64,000 bases of DNA, from positions 1 through 64,000 of the forward strand of contig CAWBSE010000008.1 in assembly GCA_963791425.1 (NCBI GenBank). The letters run 5' to 3'. Position numbers and translations under genes: made by a program. Positions 16,922 through 25,187 of this stretch are shown in pieces (position 1 is the first letter of the stretch; the number at the start of each line of letters is the position of its first letter). Source of the DNA: DATBLE01 sp963791425. GTDB taxonomy: Bacteria; Actinomycetota; Thermoleophilia; Gaiellales; Gaiellaceae. The notes under the pieces are model-generated. The model searched no databases. It saw only the letters and a program-made list of their open reading frames with translations, and was not told where the DNA came from.

Positions 16922-18184
16922 TCAGCGGGCCCAGGAGGGCACATGGCCCCTCCGGCAGACAGGCTGTGTCTCGGTGTCGGGCGGCGACGACGGCGAGAAG
17001 TAGCCGCCGAACGTCTTCTCGACGTTCGGGACGACGCCGACGACGGCCGGGACGAGCTTGGCGTTGACCCGCATGAGGAAGTTCGGTGCGACGGCGCTGT
17101 TGGTGCGGTCGAGCGTGAGCGGGCCGGTGGGCGTGTCGGCGCGCACCTTGTGCATCGCCGCCATCAGCCGCCGCTCGCCGTGTGAGAGATCCCCGTGCGC
17201 GTATGCGATCGCCTGGAGCGCCAGCTCGACGGCGTCGTAGGCGTAGATGTCGGACGGGTCCCGGACCGACCCGTGGTACGAGGGGAACGCGGCCCGGAAC
17301 TCACGTAAGTACGCGTTCCAGGCGGGGGCGCTCGACACGAACGGCACAAAGCCCGCGGCCGTGATCCCGGGTGTGCGGTCGCCGCGTGCGATCGCCGTCG
17401 CCGACATGACCACATGCCGGGAGAGATCGGGGTGGAGCTTGCGGTAGGCCGCGAAGAACGTCTTCGGGACGAGGAAGTTCGGCATCAGCGCCACGCCGTC
17501 CGCCCCCGGCGGGATCTCCCGCGCCTTCGGCGCCCAGCTCGTCGCGACCGGAGAAGTCCAGAGACGTTTGACGACCGTGCCGCCGAGCGAGCAGAACTCG
17601 GAGACGAAACCGGCCGCCAGCGTCCACCCGAGATAGTCGTCCTCGCCGAGGACGACGGCGGTTCGCCAGCCGAGGGTCTTGTAGGCGTACGCGCCGAGAC
17701 CCGCCGAGCCCTGCCGGAAGTCGGGAGCGACGCGAAAGAGGTTCGGGCGGCTGGGAGCAGGGAGAAGCCCGGTCGAGATGAATGCGATGCCCGGCTGGTG
17801 TAAGGGGTACACGTCCTCAGCGATGTCAGGAACGTTGTTGGGTGTGACGAGGATGTCCGCGTGCCGCTGCTCGACGAGCCGGCGGGCCGCAGCGAGCTCG
17901 CTGACACTCGACCCGTAGAACTCGCAGTCGAGCACCAGCTCGACCCGCTTGCCCGCGATCGTCACCGCACCGACACCGTCGGTCGGCTTGGAGCCGAGCG
18001 GCTTCGCGCCACGCCGGATGAAGGGCAGCTCGGCCCCGGCCGTCGACTGCTGGCGCTCGCCCCCACCCGACCCGTAGCAGTCCCCGTAGAAGCCGATGCG
18101 GATGGTGCCCGCCGCGCCGCCACCGCAGCCCGCCGCTGCGAGCGCGAGGATGAGTGCACCGGCTGCGAGCGCGCTAGCTCGCAT
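16922..18184 (-). CDS. Substrate-binding lipoprotein, branched-chain amino-acid/Leu-Ile-Val type
   Basis: 420 aa. The lipoprotein signal LILALAAAGCGGG is followed by a periplasmic-binding-protein type I fold: IRIGFYGDCYGSGG, RRLVEQRHADILVTPNN, GIAFISTGLLPAP, RTAVVLGEDDYLG and SDIYAYDAVELALQAI. No permease or ATPase genes are nearby. Its start codon overlaps the end of the kinase gene by 11 nt, so the two are translationally coupled. A sensory role, presenting ligand to the kinase's extracellular propeller, is an inference from this coupling; an orphan transporter component is the alternative. Confidence 0.85.
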   Translation of the reverse strand: MRASALAAGALILALAAAGCGGGAAGTIRIGFYGDCYGSGGGERQQSTAGAELPFIRRGAKPLGSKPTDGVGAVTIAGKRVELVLDCEFYGSSVSELAAARRLVEQRHADILVTPNNVPDIAEDVYPLHQPGIAFISTGLLPAPSRPNLFRVAPDFRQGSAGLGAYAYKTLGWRTAVVLGEDDYLGWTLAAGFVSEFCSLGGTVVKRLWTSPVATSWAPKAREIPPGADGVALMPNFLVPKTFFAAYRKLHPDLSRHVVMSATAIARGDRTPGITAAGFVPFVSSAPAWNAYLREFRAAFPSYHGSVRDPSDIYAYDAVELALQAIAYAHGDLSHGERRLMAAMHKVRADTPTGPLTLDRTNSAVAPNFLMRVNAKLVPAVVGVVPNVEKTFGGYFSPSSPPDTETQPVCRRGHVPSWAR

Positions 18185-19982
18185 CGGCCGCCACCCAGAC
18201 GGATCCGTCGCCGACCGCGAGCGCAGTGGGGCTCGTGTCGAGCGCGATCGTGGACGTAACCCGATTCGTCGCCGGGTCGATCCTGGTCACGGATCTGTCG
18301 ATCGTGTTCGCAACCCAGACGGCGCCGTCGCCGACCGCGACCGCCAGCGGCTCGCGGCCAACCCTGATCGTCTTTACGACCCGATTCGTCACGGGGTCGA
18401 TCCGCGCGACCGTGTCGTTCATCTGCGCGGTCACCCAGACCGCGTCGGGGCCCGCGGCAATGCCCGCCGGCTCGAAAGACAGGGCGATCGTGGCCCGAAT
18501 CCGCCCGGTGCGAGGATCGAGCCGCCACAGCGTGCGACCGGTCGAGTCCGACAACACCCATACGCCGCCGGCGCCGACCGCGACCTGTGTGAGGGAGGCG
18601 TTCGAGTTGATCGGCACCTTGCGGTCGATCGTCGAGGCAACAGCCGAGGCGTCCGCAAACCGCACCACGTCCGTCTGTCGAGCGACCCACAGGCCGCCCG
18701 GGCTGTTTGCGATTCCGAAGGCGGTCCCGGTCTCGATCGTCTGGAGCCCGCGGCCTCCCTCGGTCTGGACGGCAGTCACCTGGCCGCCGCGATCGTAGGC
18801 GCCACCGTACGGGCCCGACACCGTCTCGGCGATGTATGCGGTGCTTCCACGCGTTGCGACTCCGATCGGCGTTCCCTGCGCCGGCGTGCGCGTTGCCCGG
18901 AGCGTGCGTGTGTCGACGCTCCACACACCTGCGTCGTCGATCGATGTCACCCAGACGCTTCCGGGTGCGACCGCGACGCCGCTCGGCACCGCTCCGACGT
19001 GGACGTCGGCCGTGGTCTTGTTGGTCTTCGGATCGATACGGACGAGATGGCCGTGTGGAGCGGCCGCCGCGCTGCCGCTCCGGAACAGGAAGAAGGCGGC
19101 GAGCGCCGCGGCGGCAATGAGGAGAGCGGCAGCCGCGATCGCCACCGGCAGACGCGGGCGCCTCGACGCCGTGACCCCGAATGCCTCCCGGGCGTCCTCC
19201 GCGAGCTCCGCGCAGCTCTGATAGCGCTCCTCGGGGCTCTTCGCGAGTGCTCGGGCAAGCACCGGATCGGCGGGGCCTCCGGTCGCCGGCGGCTCGTCCT
19301 GGAGATGGGCGAAGAGGACAGCAGCATCGTTGCCGCGCTTGAACGGCTGGCGCCCGGTCAGGCACTCGTAGAACAGGCAGCCGAGCGAGTAGATGTCGGC
19401 CCGGCCGTCGACGTCGTCGCCGCGGATCTGCTCGGGTGCGACGTAATCGATCGTGCCCATCAGCTGGGCCTCGGCAGGAGACTGCTCGCCTCCGACGCGC
19501 TTGGTCAGGCCGAAGTCGGCGAGGTAGGCGTGCCCTCGCCCGTCGATCAGGACGTTCGACGGCTTGACGTCGCCGTGAACGAGCCCGCGCTCGTGCGCGG
19601 CGTCGAGCGCGCCGCCGATCTGCTCGACGAGGGCAACCGCCTGCTCCTCCGTGAGTGGCCCGTCGCTGAGCTGGGCCTTGAGGTCGGACCCCTCGACGTA
19701 GCGCATGGCGATGTACAAGCTGCCGTCGGCCTCGCCCGCCTCATAGACGGGGATGACGTTCGCGTGGTCGAGCGACGCAGCGAGCTCCGACTCGGACAGG
19801 AACCGCTCGCGGAACCGCTCGTCCTCCGCGAGCGCCGGCGAGAGAAGCTTGAGAGCGACCCGGCGCTTGAGGCGAAGATCCTCGGCGAGGTAGACGATTC
19901 CGACGCCGCCCCGGCCGAGGACCGCCTCGATCCGGTAGTGGACGACGAGTGTGCCGCGGGCGAGATCCCGCGAGACACTCAT
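18174..19982 (-). CDS. Transmembrane Ser/Thr protein kinase with extracellular beta-propeller
   Basis: 602 aa from ATG 19982 (MSVSRDLARG); the frame is open to 20105 but this start fits PknB-like kinases. Glycine loop GRGGVGIVYLAED, catalytic Lys45 (VALKLL), catalytic loop HGDVKPSNVL (Gly in place of the usual Arg of HRD, so non-RD), DFGLTK and a DIYSLGCLFYECLTGR subdomain. One membrane helix lies at about 279-300. Residues 310-602 are YncE/NHL-type propeller repeats, with recurrent GSVWVT / AVWVANTIDRSVTRIDP units. It should sense outside and phosphorylate inside. It is coupled to the downstream substrate-binding lipoprotein. Confidence 0.92.
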   Translation of the reverse strand: MSVSRDLARGTLVVHYRIEAVLGRGGVGIVYLAEDLRLKRRVALKLLSPALAEDERFRERFLSESELAASLDHANVIPVYEAGEADGSLYIAMRYVEGSDLKAQLSDGPLTEEQAVALVEQIGGALDAAHERGLVHGDVKPSNVLIDGRGHAYLADFGLTKRVGGEQSPAEAQLMGTIDYVAPEQIRGDDVDGRADIYSLGCLFYECLTGRQPFKRGNDAAVLFAHLQDEPPATGGPADPVLARALAKSPEERYQSCAELAEDAREAFGVTASRRPRLPVAIAAAALLIAAAALAAFFLFRSGSAAAAPHGHLVRIDPKTNKTTADVHVGAVPSGVAVAPGSVWVTSIDDAGVWSVDTRTLRATRTPAQGTPIGVATRGSTAYIAETVSGPYGGAYDRGGQVTAVQTEGGRGLQTIETGTAFGIANSPGGLWVARQTDVVRFADASAVASTIDRKVPINSNASLTQVAVGAGGVWVLSDSTGRTLWRLDPRTGRIRATIALSFEPAGIAAGPDAVWVTAQMNDTVARIDPVTNRVVKTIRVGREPLAVAVGDGAVWVANTIDRSVTRIDPATNRVTSTIALDTSPTALAVGDGSVWVAADAS

Positions 19983-20114
19983 CGACACTGCACCGGACGG
20001 CTGGACGGCAGGCGGTCGGACAAGGAAGCGACGATACGACGACTGATCACGATTTACCAGGGAGGGAGCCGGGGAGAGGCACAGCTCAAACCTCTCCCCC
20101 GGCACGGTCTCGAT

Positions 20115-20495
20115 CTACGGCTGACCTGCGGCCCCGGCTGCGAGCTGGTTGAACGTCAGCGCCATGATCGACTCGGTGTACCGCCGCGTCTGGGGATCCA
20201 TCGAGGCGAGCACCGCTGCGATCGACGGGCCGTGGTGCGCTGTCGGCAGGGCGTATCCGGTGCCGAGCACGCCGGCCGCAAGCTGCGCGGGCGTCAGGGA
20301 GGCGATCGACGCAACCTTCCCCGCATCCTGCGCGGCCGAGCCGGTGACCCTCGGCGTGGCCTTCGAGCCGCTGCCTCCGAACGAGACGGCCAGCAGGGCG
20401 ACCAGGGCGCCGACGGCGACGACGGCGCAGATCGCTGCGACGGGCCAGGCGAGGCGCGACTGCCTCGACATCGTGATGGTGGGCTGGACGGACAT
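20115..20495 (-). CDS. Membrane-anchored extracytoplasmic small protein
   Basis: 126 aa from ATG 20495, preceded by AAAGGAGC. A single hydrophobic segment (WPVAAICAVVAVGALVALLA) follows a short basic N-terminus. The exported part is Ala-rich, with SLTPAQLAAGVLGTGYALP and TPQ-like helices near the end. It lies 132 nt upstream of the kinase gene in the same direction, so one transcript may cover 20495-16922. No family recognised. Confidence 0.65.
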   Translation of the reverse strand: MSVQPTITMSRQSRLAWPVAAICAVVAVGALVALLAVSFGGSGSKATPRVTGSAAQDAGKVASIASLTPAQLAAGVLGTGYALPTAHHGPSIAAVLASMDPQTRRYTESIMALTFNQLAAGAAGQP

Positions 20496-20546
20496 GAATG
20501 CTCCTTTCGTGGTGTGCAGCAACTGGCCACACGATGAAAGAGCGCG

Positions 20547-20573
20547 CTTGCGGGACGCTTGCACGGCGCTTGC
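20547..20573. promoter_or_regulatory. Three 11-bp-spaced GCTTGC direct repeats (candidate SARP operator)
   Basis: CTTGC occurs at 20547, 20558 and 20569, each within (G/A)CGCTTGC. The exact 11-bp period places them on one face of the helix. It sits between the divergent genes at 20495 and 20647. The known SARP/OmpR-type binding pattern is heptamer direct repeats with an 11-bp period, and the BTAD regulator at 15.4 kb is an obvious candidate to bind here. Confidence 0.55.
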
Positions 20574-20646
20574 GAGCGCAGTTCCCGTCAGATGCCCGAG
20601 CTAGGCTCGCGCTTACAGGGGTGTATCCCGAAAGAGGAGGCGAACG

Positions 20647-21222
20647 ATGTCTACGGTTGTGGTCGTCGAAGACGAGGTCTACGACGAGAACTTCGGCAGC
20701 TTCTGGTGGATCTTCCTGATCACCGGCACGCTCTGGCTGATCCTGTCGATGATCATGTTCCGGTTCAACATCACGTCGGTGAAGTCGATCGGAGTGCTGG
20801 CCGGGATCTTCTTCCTGTTCGCCGGCTCGATCGAGCTCATGCTCGTCTTCGCGGTGAAGGGGGGTTGGTGGAAGGCTCTGAACGCGTTGCTCGCCGTGCT
20901 GCTCATCCTCGGCGGGATCTTCTCGTTCATCCATCCGCAGGACACGTTCATCGCGATCGCCCAGATCACGGCGTTCATGTTCCTGTTCGTCGGGATCATG
21001 GATCTGATCGTCGCGTTCTCGAACCGGACGGGCCTGTGGTGGCTCCGGATGATCTCCGGGTTCATCTGCATCGGGCTCGCGTTCTGGGCGTCGGGCGAGT
21101 TCGGGAAGAAGGCGGCGCTGCTGATCGTGTGGGTGGCGCTGTTCGCGCTCTTCCGCGGGATCAACAGCTTCTTCGTGGCGTTCTCGCTGCGCCACGTGCA
21201 CAAGGAACTGCAGGGCAGCTAG
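20647..21222 (+). CDS. HdeD/DUF308-family integral membrane protein
   Basis: 191 aa, ATG after AGAGGAGGCG. Six hydrophobic helices in three similar pairs, with the DUF308 pattern (GVLAGIFFLFAGSIELML, LLAVLLILGGIFSFIHP, ITAFMFLFVGIMDLI, LWWLRMISGFICIGLAFW). HdeD proteins are linked to acid or membrane stress in enterobacteria; in actinobacteria the role is unclear. Its promoter region includes the direct-repeat operator. Confidence 0.85.
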   Translation: MSTVVVVEDEVYDENFGSFWWIFLITGTLWLILSMIMFRFNITSVKSIGVLAGIFFLFAGSIELMLVFAVKGGWWKALNALLAVLLILGGIFSFIHPQDTFIAIAQITAFMFLFVGIMDLIVAFSNRTGLWWLRMISGFICIGLAFWASGEFGKKAALLIVWVALFALFRGINSFFVAFSLRHVHKELQGS

Positions 21223-21231
21223 GCAGCTCGG

Positions 21232-21255
21232 GGGCCGGGCCGCGAGGCCCGGCCC
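21232..21255. terminator. Bidirectional terminator hairpin
   Basis: GGGCCGGGCC and GGCCCGGCCC form a 10-bp stem around GCGA, exactly between two convergent genes. Confidence 0.7.
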
Positions 21256-21672
21256 TCAGCTCGTCGCGCGCTTGGCGTGCCGGCCGGACGTTGCGCCGAC
21301 GAACGCCTGCATCGCCACGTTGACGATCCAGAGCACGATCGTCGCGCCGACGTACGTCCAGAAGCCGTCGACCGAGAAGTCCGGCGCGACCCACTCGGCG
21401 AGCGCGAGCATCGCCACGTTGATCGCGAAGTACGCGAGGCCGAGCGTGAAGATGATCAGCGGCAGCGTCAGCAGCGCGATGATCGGCTTGATGATCGCGT
21501 TGCCCACCATCAACGCGAGCGCGCCGAGCGCGTACGACCAGAATCCGGAGATCCAGACGCCGTCGAACAGCCAGTTGATCACCAGGAGCCCGAGGATGTT
21601 GATCCCGAATGTGATCGCCAGCCAGACGACGAAGCCGGGATTCCGGGGCGAGCTGATGTTGCTGTTGGCCAC
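21256..21672 (-). CDS. Phage-holin-4-like (YvlD-type) membrane protein
   Basis: 138 aa from GTG. Four membrane helices in the pattern of the mycobacteriophage holin superfamily IV / YvlD: FVVWLAITFGINILGLLVIN, NAIIKPIIALLTLPLIIFTL (the characteristic KP-LTLP segment), AINVAMLALAEW. Despite the family name these are ordinary chromosomal envelope proteins. It begins 17 nt after the FAD monooxygenase stop, so it may be the last gene of that operon. Confidence 0.82.
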   Translation of the reverse strand: MANSNISSPRNPGFVVWLAITFGINILGLLVINWLFDGVWISGFWSYALGALALMVGNAIIKPIIALLTLPLIIFTLGLAYFAINVAMLALAEWVAPDFSVDGFWTYVGATIVLWIVNVAMQAFVGATSGRHAKRATS

Positions 21673-21689
21673 GGCTGAAGTCTAAAAAA

Positions 21690-22787
21690 TCAGGCCTTCG
21701 CCAGGCCCGCCATCGCCGTCGTCATCTGCCGGCGGGCAAACGGGATCGCGGCCGTCACCGGCAGGCCCGCGTCGCGGAGCCATCCTTTCACCCGGCCGTT
21801 CGACTGGAAGAACGGCGTCGCCAGCAGCGTCACCCGCGAGTAGTAGGCGGTCTGGCGCCGTCGGCGCGCGGCGTAGAGCGCGAACGCCTCCTCGAAACCC
21901 TTGCGCTCGGCCAGGGCGTGGCGCAGGGCGAGCGCGTCGGCGAGGGCGAGGTTGACGCCCTGGCCGAGGTGCGGGCTCATCGCGTGCGCTGCGTCGCCGA
22001 CCAGCACGACCCGCCCCCGGTGCCAGCGCGGCCGCCACACGTGCCGGTACGCCGCGAACGAGAACGCGTCGAAGCCGCCGAGCAGGTCGAGCGGCTCCTC
22101 GGCCTCCGGGCAGAGCGCGAGCATCTCGTCCCGGAACGGGCCGAATCCGCGGGCACGCAGCTCGTCCAGGCGGTCGCGGCGAAGACTCCAGAAGACATTC
22201 GTTCGTCCGCCGCCGATCGGCAGCAGCCCGACGAGGATCCGGGTTCCGTCGAGCACCTGGTGCAAGCGCCCCGTGACCGGCTCGCACTCGGCCGTTCCCC
22301 ACAGCGCGCCCCAGGCGTAGTCGCGGGCGCGACCCTGCCGCAGCGCCGAACGCGAGCCGTCGGCGCCGACGATCACGTCGAACGGGCCGAGCGCCTCGTC
22401 GTCGGCTCCGGTCACCTCGTGCCCGGTCAGGATCCGGACGCCCGCCGCCCGAACGCCGTCGAGGAGCGCCTCCAGCAGCACCCGGCGCTGCACGCCGAGC
22501 GCGCGGACACCCTCGCCGAGGTCGGCGTAACGGAGCCGGACGAGCTCGCGGCCACCCGCCGTCCACGCGACCACCTCGTCGATCGGCGCCGACTGCGCCG
22601 CAACGCGGTCGAGCAGGCCCATCGATGCCAGGGCGCGCTGCCCGGACGGCTGGAGCAGGAAGCCCGACCCGTGCGGCCGCACCTCGCGTTCCGCCTCCAC
22701 GACCGTGACGTCGTGGCCGAGGCCGGCGAGCAGCTGGGCCGTCGCGGCGCCGCCGATGCCGCAGCCGACGACGGCGATTGCGGCCAC
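21690..22787 (-). CDS. FAD-dependent aromatic-type monooxygenase (PHBH fold)
   Basis: 365 aa from GTG. Rossmann FAD motif VVGCGIGGAATAQLL with the acidic end of beta-2 (VVEAE), middle motif DVIVGADGSRSALRQ (DG fingerprint), and C-terminal VLVGDAAHAMSPHLGQGVNLAL, the GD motif. These are the three signatures of group A flavoprotein hydroxylases. Substrate unknown. It begins 3 nt after the lipoyl/acyltransferase gene stop, so it belongs to the E1 operon and presumably modifies a related product. Confidence 0.88.
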   Translation of the reverse strand: MAAIAVVGCGIGGAATAQLLAGLGHDVTVVEAEREVRPHGSGFLLQPSGQRALASMGLLDRVAAQSAPIDEVVAWTAGGRELVRLRYADLGEGVRALGVQRRVLLEALLDGVRAAGVRILTGHEVTGADDEALGPFDVIVGADGSRSALRQGRARDYAWGALWGTAECEPVTGRLHQVLDGTRILVGLLPIGGGRTNVFWSLRRDRLDELRARGFGPFRDEMLALCPEAEEPLDLLGGFDAFSFAAYRHVWRPRWHRGRVVLVGDAAHAMSPHLGQGVNLALADALALRHALAERKGFEEAFALYAARRRRQTAYYSRVTLLATPFFQSNGRVKGWLRDAGLPVTAAIPFARRQMTTAMAGLAKA

Positions 22788-22790
22788 GGG

Positions 22791-24218
22791 CTAGTACGTC
22801 GTCTCGTCGAGCCGTGCGCCGAAGCGCCACAGGCGCGGCTCGAACGAGTGGCCGTACTTGAAGAGCAGGTGGCGGATCACGTCGGCCGCCGGCGTGCGCG
22901 GGCCGGTCACCGTCCGCGCGTCGAGGTCGAAGAGCGTCTCGCCGACGGTGATCGTGCGGCCGTCGATCACGACGCGCGCCTCACCGGCGTCGCCTGACAG
23001 CAGGCCGTCCTCGAGCGTCCAGCCGAGCACGGCGAGCGCCTCGCCGTTCTCCTCGAAGATCTCGCGGACGATCGCCGCGCGATGCGAGGAGTCGAGCTCG
23101 GCGCGCTGCTGCCGCTTGACCACCGTCGCCGGGACGCCGCCGAGCAGGGCGCCCTTCGACGCGTTCGACGCGACGACCGAGTTCGCCATCACCGTCACCT
23201 CGGCGCCGAGCTCGACGCCGGGGAGGATCAGGGCGCCGGGACCGAGCCACGAGCGCTCACCGATCGAGACCGGCGCGTACGAGAACGGATAGCCGTCGAG
23301 CGCCTCGAGCCACTTCCGGTGCGTGTAGATCCGCGCGCCCGGGCTGAGGCAGACCCGCTCGCCGAGGGTGACGTCGCGGTCGGTGTTCAGATACGTGTCG
23401 TAGGCGATGAAGCAGAGGTCGCCGACGCGGCAGTCATGGATGCCGCCCTGGCCGTCGACGATCGCGACGTTCCAGCGCAGCGTGACCACGTCACCGGCGA
23501 CGAAATCGCGGCAGAAGAAGCGGCAGTTCGCGCCGATCTGGCCGAGCTCGCCGATCGTGAACCGGCGCGCCTTGACGAGCACGTCCTCGCCGATCGAGGT
23601 GTCGCTGCCGATCTCGACGAACTGCGCGTCGATCAGCGCGCGCGGCCCGATCGTCACCCGGTCGCCGATCACGGCGCCGTGCTCACGGTAGAGCGCGACC
23701 TTCTCGTCGGACGGGAGCGCGACGATCGACGCGCCGTCGGTGCGCAGTAGTTCGCGCAGCTCGTCGGACAGGCGGCCGGCGGCCGGCTCCTCGACTGTCG
23801 GCGCCGCCGCTTCGGGCTCGCCGGCGAATGCGCGCACGTCGCTCTCGCGCACGATCCCCGACCCCGGAATCTCGTCGACCGCGACGCCGAGCTCCGCCGC
23901 CAGCCGCCGCGCCGGCTCGGTCGCCGGCCGCCCACCCGCGGGTGCGACGACCTCGGCGGGACGGTCGGCGCTCCACCCGTCGCGCTCCTCCTCCGTGGCG
24001 AAGATCCAACCGAGCTCCGAGAGCACATCGACCCGGTCGCCGACCTGCGCCTGCCAGAGCACGAAGCCGGGCTCCTCGGCCTCGACCTCCTGCACCGCCT
24101 TGCTCGTTTCGACCGAGAACAGCGCGTCGCCGACGGCGACCTGCCCCTCGGCGAGCTCGACGACCACGACCTCGTCGTCGTTCTCGTTCAGCTTCGGGAC
24201 GACGATCGGCGTCGGCAT
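22791..24218 (-). CDS. Lipoyl domain + subunit-binding domain + left-handed beta-helix acyltransferase fusion
   Basis: 475 aa, ATG overlapping the previous stop (TGATG). Residues 3-76: biotinyl/lipoyl domain with the modified lysine predicted at K40 (VETSKAVQEVEAE). Residues about 101-132: peripheral subunit-binding domain (ARRLAAELGVAVDEIPGSG), which docks E1 or E3. Residues about 184-366: hexapeptide repeats of a LbH acyltransferase (VIGDRVTIGPRALIDAQ, VEIGSDTSIGEDVLV, SWLGPGALILPGVELGAEV) with a candidate His300 (ARIYTHRKW). A 105-residue C-terminal domain is unrecognised. A normal E2 would carry a CoA-dependent catalytic domain here; this protein replaces it with a sugar-type acyltransferase. 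The adjacent E1 is the obvious partner. Confidence 0.88.
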   Translation of the reverse strand: MPTPIVVPKLNENDDEVVVVELAEGQVAVGDALFSVETSKAVQEVEAEEPGFVLWQAQVGDRVDVLSELGWIFATEEERDGWSADRPAEVVAPAGGRPATEPARRLAAELGVAVDEIPGSGIVRESDVRAFAGEPEAAAPTVEEPAAGRLSDELRELLRTDGASIVALPSDEKVALYREHGAVIGDRVTIGPRALIDAQFVEIGSDTSIGEDVLVKARRFTIGELGQIGANCRFFCRDFVAGDVVTLRWNVAIVDGQGGIHDCRVGDLCFIAYDTYLNTDRDVTLGERVCLSPGARIYTHRKWLEALDGYPFSYAPVSIGERSWLGPGALILPGVELGAEVTVMANSVVASNASKGALLGGVPATVVKRQQRAELDSSHRAAIVREIFEENGEALAVLGWTLEDGLLSGDAGEARVVIDGRTITVGETLFDLDARTVTGPRTPAADVIRHLLFKYGHSFEPRLWRFGARLDETTY

Positions 24219-25174
24219 CAGACAACCTCACCTGCGAGCACGACCGGGTCGGCGTCGACGCGCATCGGCAGGAACACGGTGTCGACGCGGGGCGCGCGGA
24301 AGCGATCGTCGTGCGAGACCCAGTCGGCGGGCGGCCGCGTCGAGTAGGCGATCTCCAGGCCGAGCCGCTCACAGACGCGTTCCGAGCGCTCGTCGTGGTC
24401 GCCGTACGGATAGTTGAACCACGCCAGCGGCTCGCCGAGCAGCCCGCCGAGCCAGTCTGCGGCAGCGCCGATCTCCCGCTCCTGGTCGGCCTCGTCCAGC
24501 TGCGGCAGCGACGGGTGCGAGATCGAGTGGCCGGCGATCGTGTGCCCGCGCCGGCGCAGCTCGACGATCTCGTCGGTCGAGAGGTACAGCTCGCGGATGA
24601 AGTCGGCCTCGTCAGCCGAGACGTGCTCGGCGAACAGACGGTCCATCACGCGCTCGGAGACGTCGCGCGGGATCAGCCGGTTCGACGCGTACTTGAAGCG
24701 CAGGTACTTCTCCGTGCCGCGCCGGTAGTCGCCGATCGGCGACGTGGCGACGATCCCGGCGACGTCGACCTCCGGCGCGACCTCCGCCGCGGCGGCGAGG
24801 TATGCGTCCGGCACGCCGTCCTCCCCGAGCCGGCCGCGGACGAACTGGTTCTTCTGGACGAAGGGGATGTGCCCCTGGAGGTACGGCGCGCCGATCGGCG
24901 CGAAAATCCCGTGGATCCCGTGGCGCTCGAGCACGGGCAGGGCGTTGTCGAAGTGGTCGCGCGTACCGTCGTCGAAGGTGAGCACGAAGCCGTCCGGGAT
25001 CGGCGTCCCGTCGCGGACTGCCGCGAGCAGCGCGTCGGGCTCGAGCGGCTCGTGATGGCGCAGCAGGTACTCGATCTGCCCTTCGAAGTCGGCGACCGTG
25101 CAGGCGTTGATGCCCGGGTACCGCTCCTCGTCCGGGTCGCGGACGTAGTGGAACATGACGAGGATCGCGCCCAT
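24218..25174 (-). CDS. Polysaccharide deacetylase (NodB homology, CE4-like)
   Basis: 318 aa, ATG 25174, 13 nt after the E1 gene. NodB motif 1 FVLTFDDGTRDHF (catalytic and metal Asp), motif 2 TIAGHSISHPSLPQL (metal His pair), and a later NYPYGDHDERS corresponding to motif 3. No signal peptide is seen, so it may act inside the cell on a nucleotide- or lipid-linked sugar rather than on finished wall polymer. It stands between E1 and the lipoyl/acyltransferase, so deacylation followed by re-acylation of an amino sugar is a reasonable hypothesis. Confidence 0.88.
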   Translation of the reverse strand: MGAILVMFHYVRDPDEERYPGINACTVADFEGQIEYLLRHHEPLEPDALLAAVRDGTPIPDGFVLTFDDGTRDHFDNALPVLERHGIHGIFAPIGAPYLQGHIPFVQKNQFVRGRLGEDGVPDAYLAAAAEVAPEVDVAGIVATSPIGDYRRGTEKYLRFKYASNRLIPRDVSERVMDRLFAEHVSADEADFIRELYLSTDEIVELRRRGHTIAGHSISHPSLPQLDEADQEREIGAAADWLGGLLGEPLAWFNYPYGDHDERSERVCERLGLEIAYSTRPPADWVSHDDRFRAPRVDTVFLPMRVDADPVVLAGEVV

Positions 25175-25187
25175 CTCGCTGCGGAGC

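Noticed and set aside
21256..21672. Prophage holin
   Set aside because: The family name is misleading: no phage genes are nearby, and YvlD-type proteins are ordinary envelope proteins.
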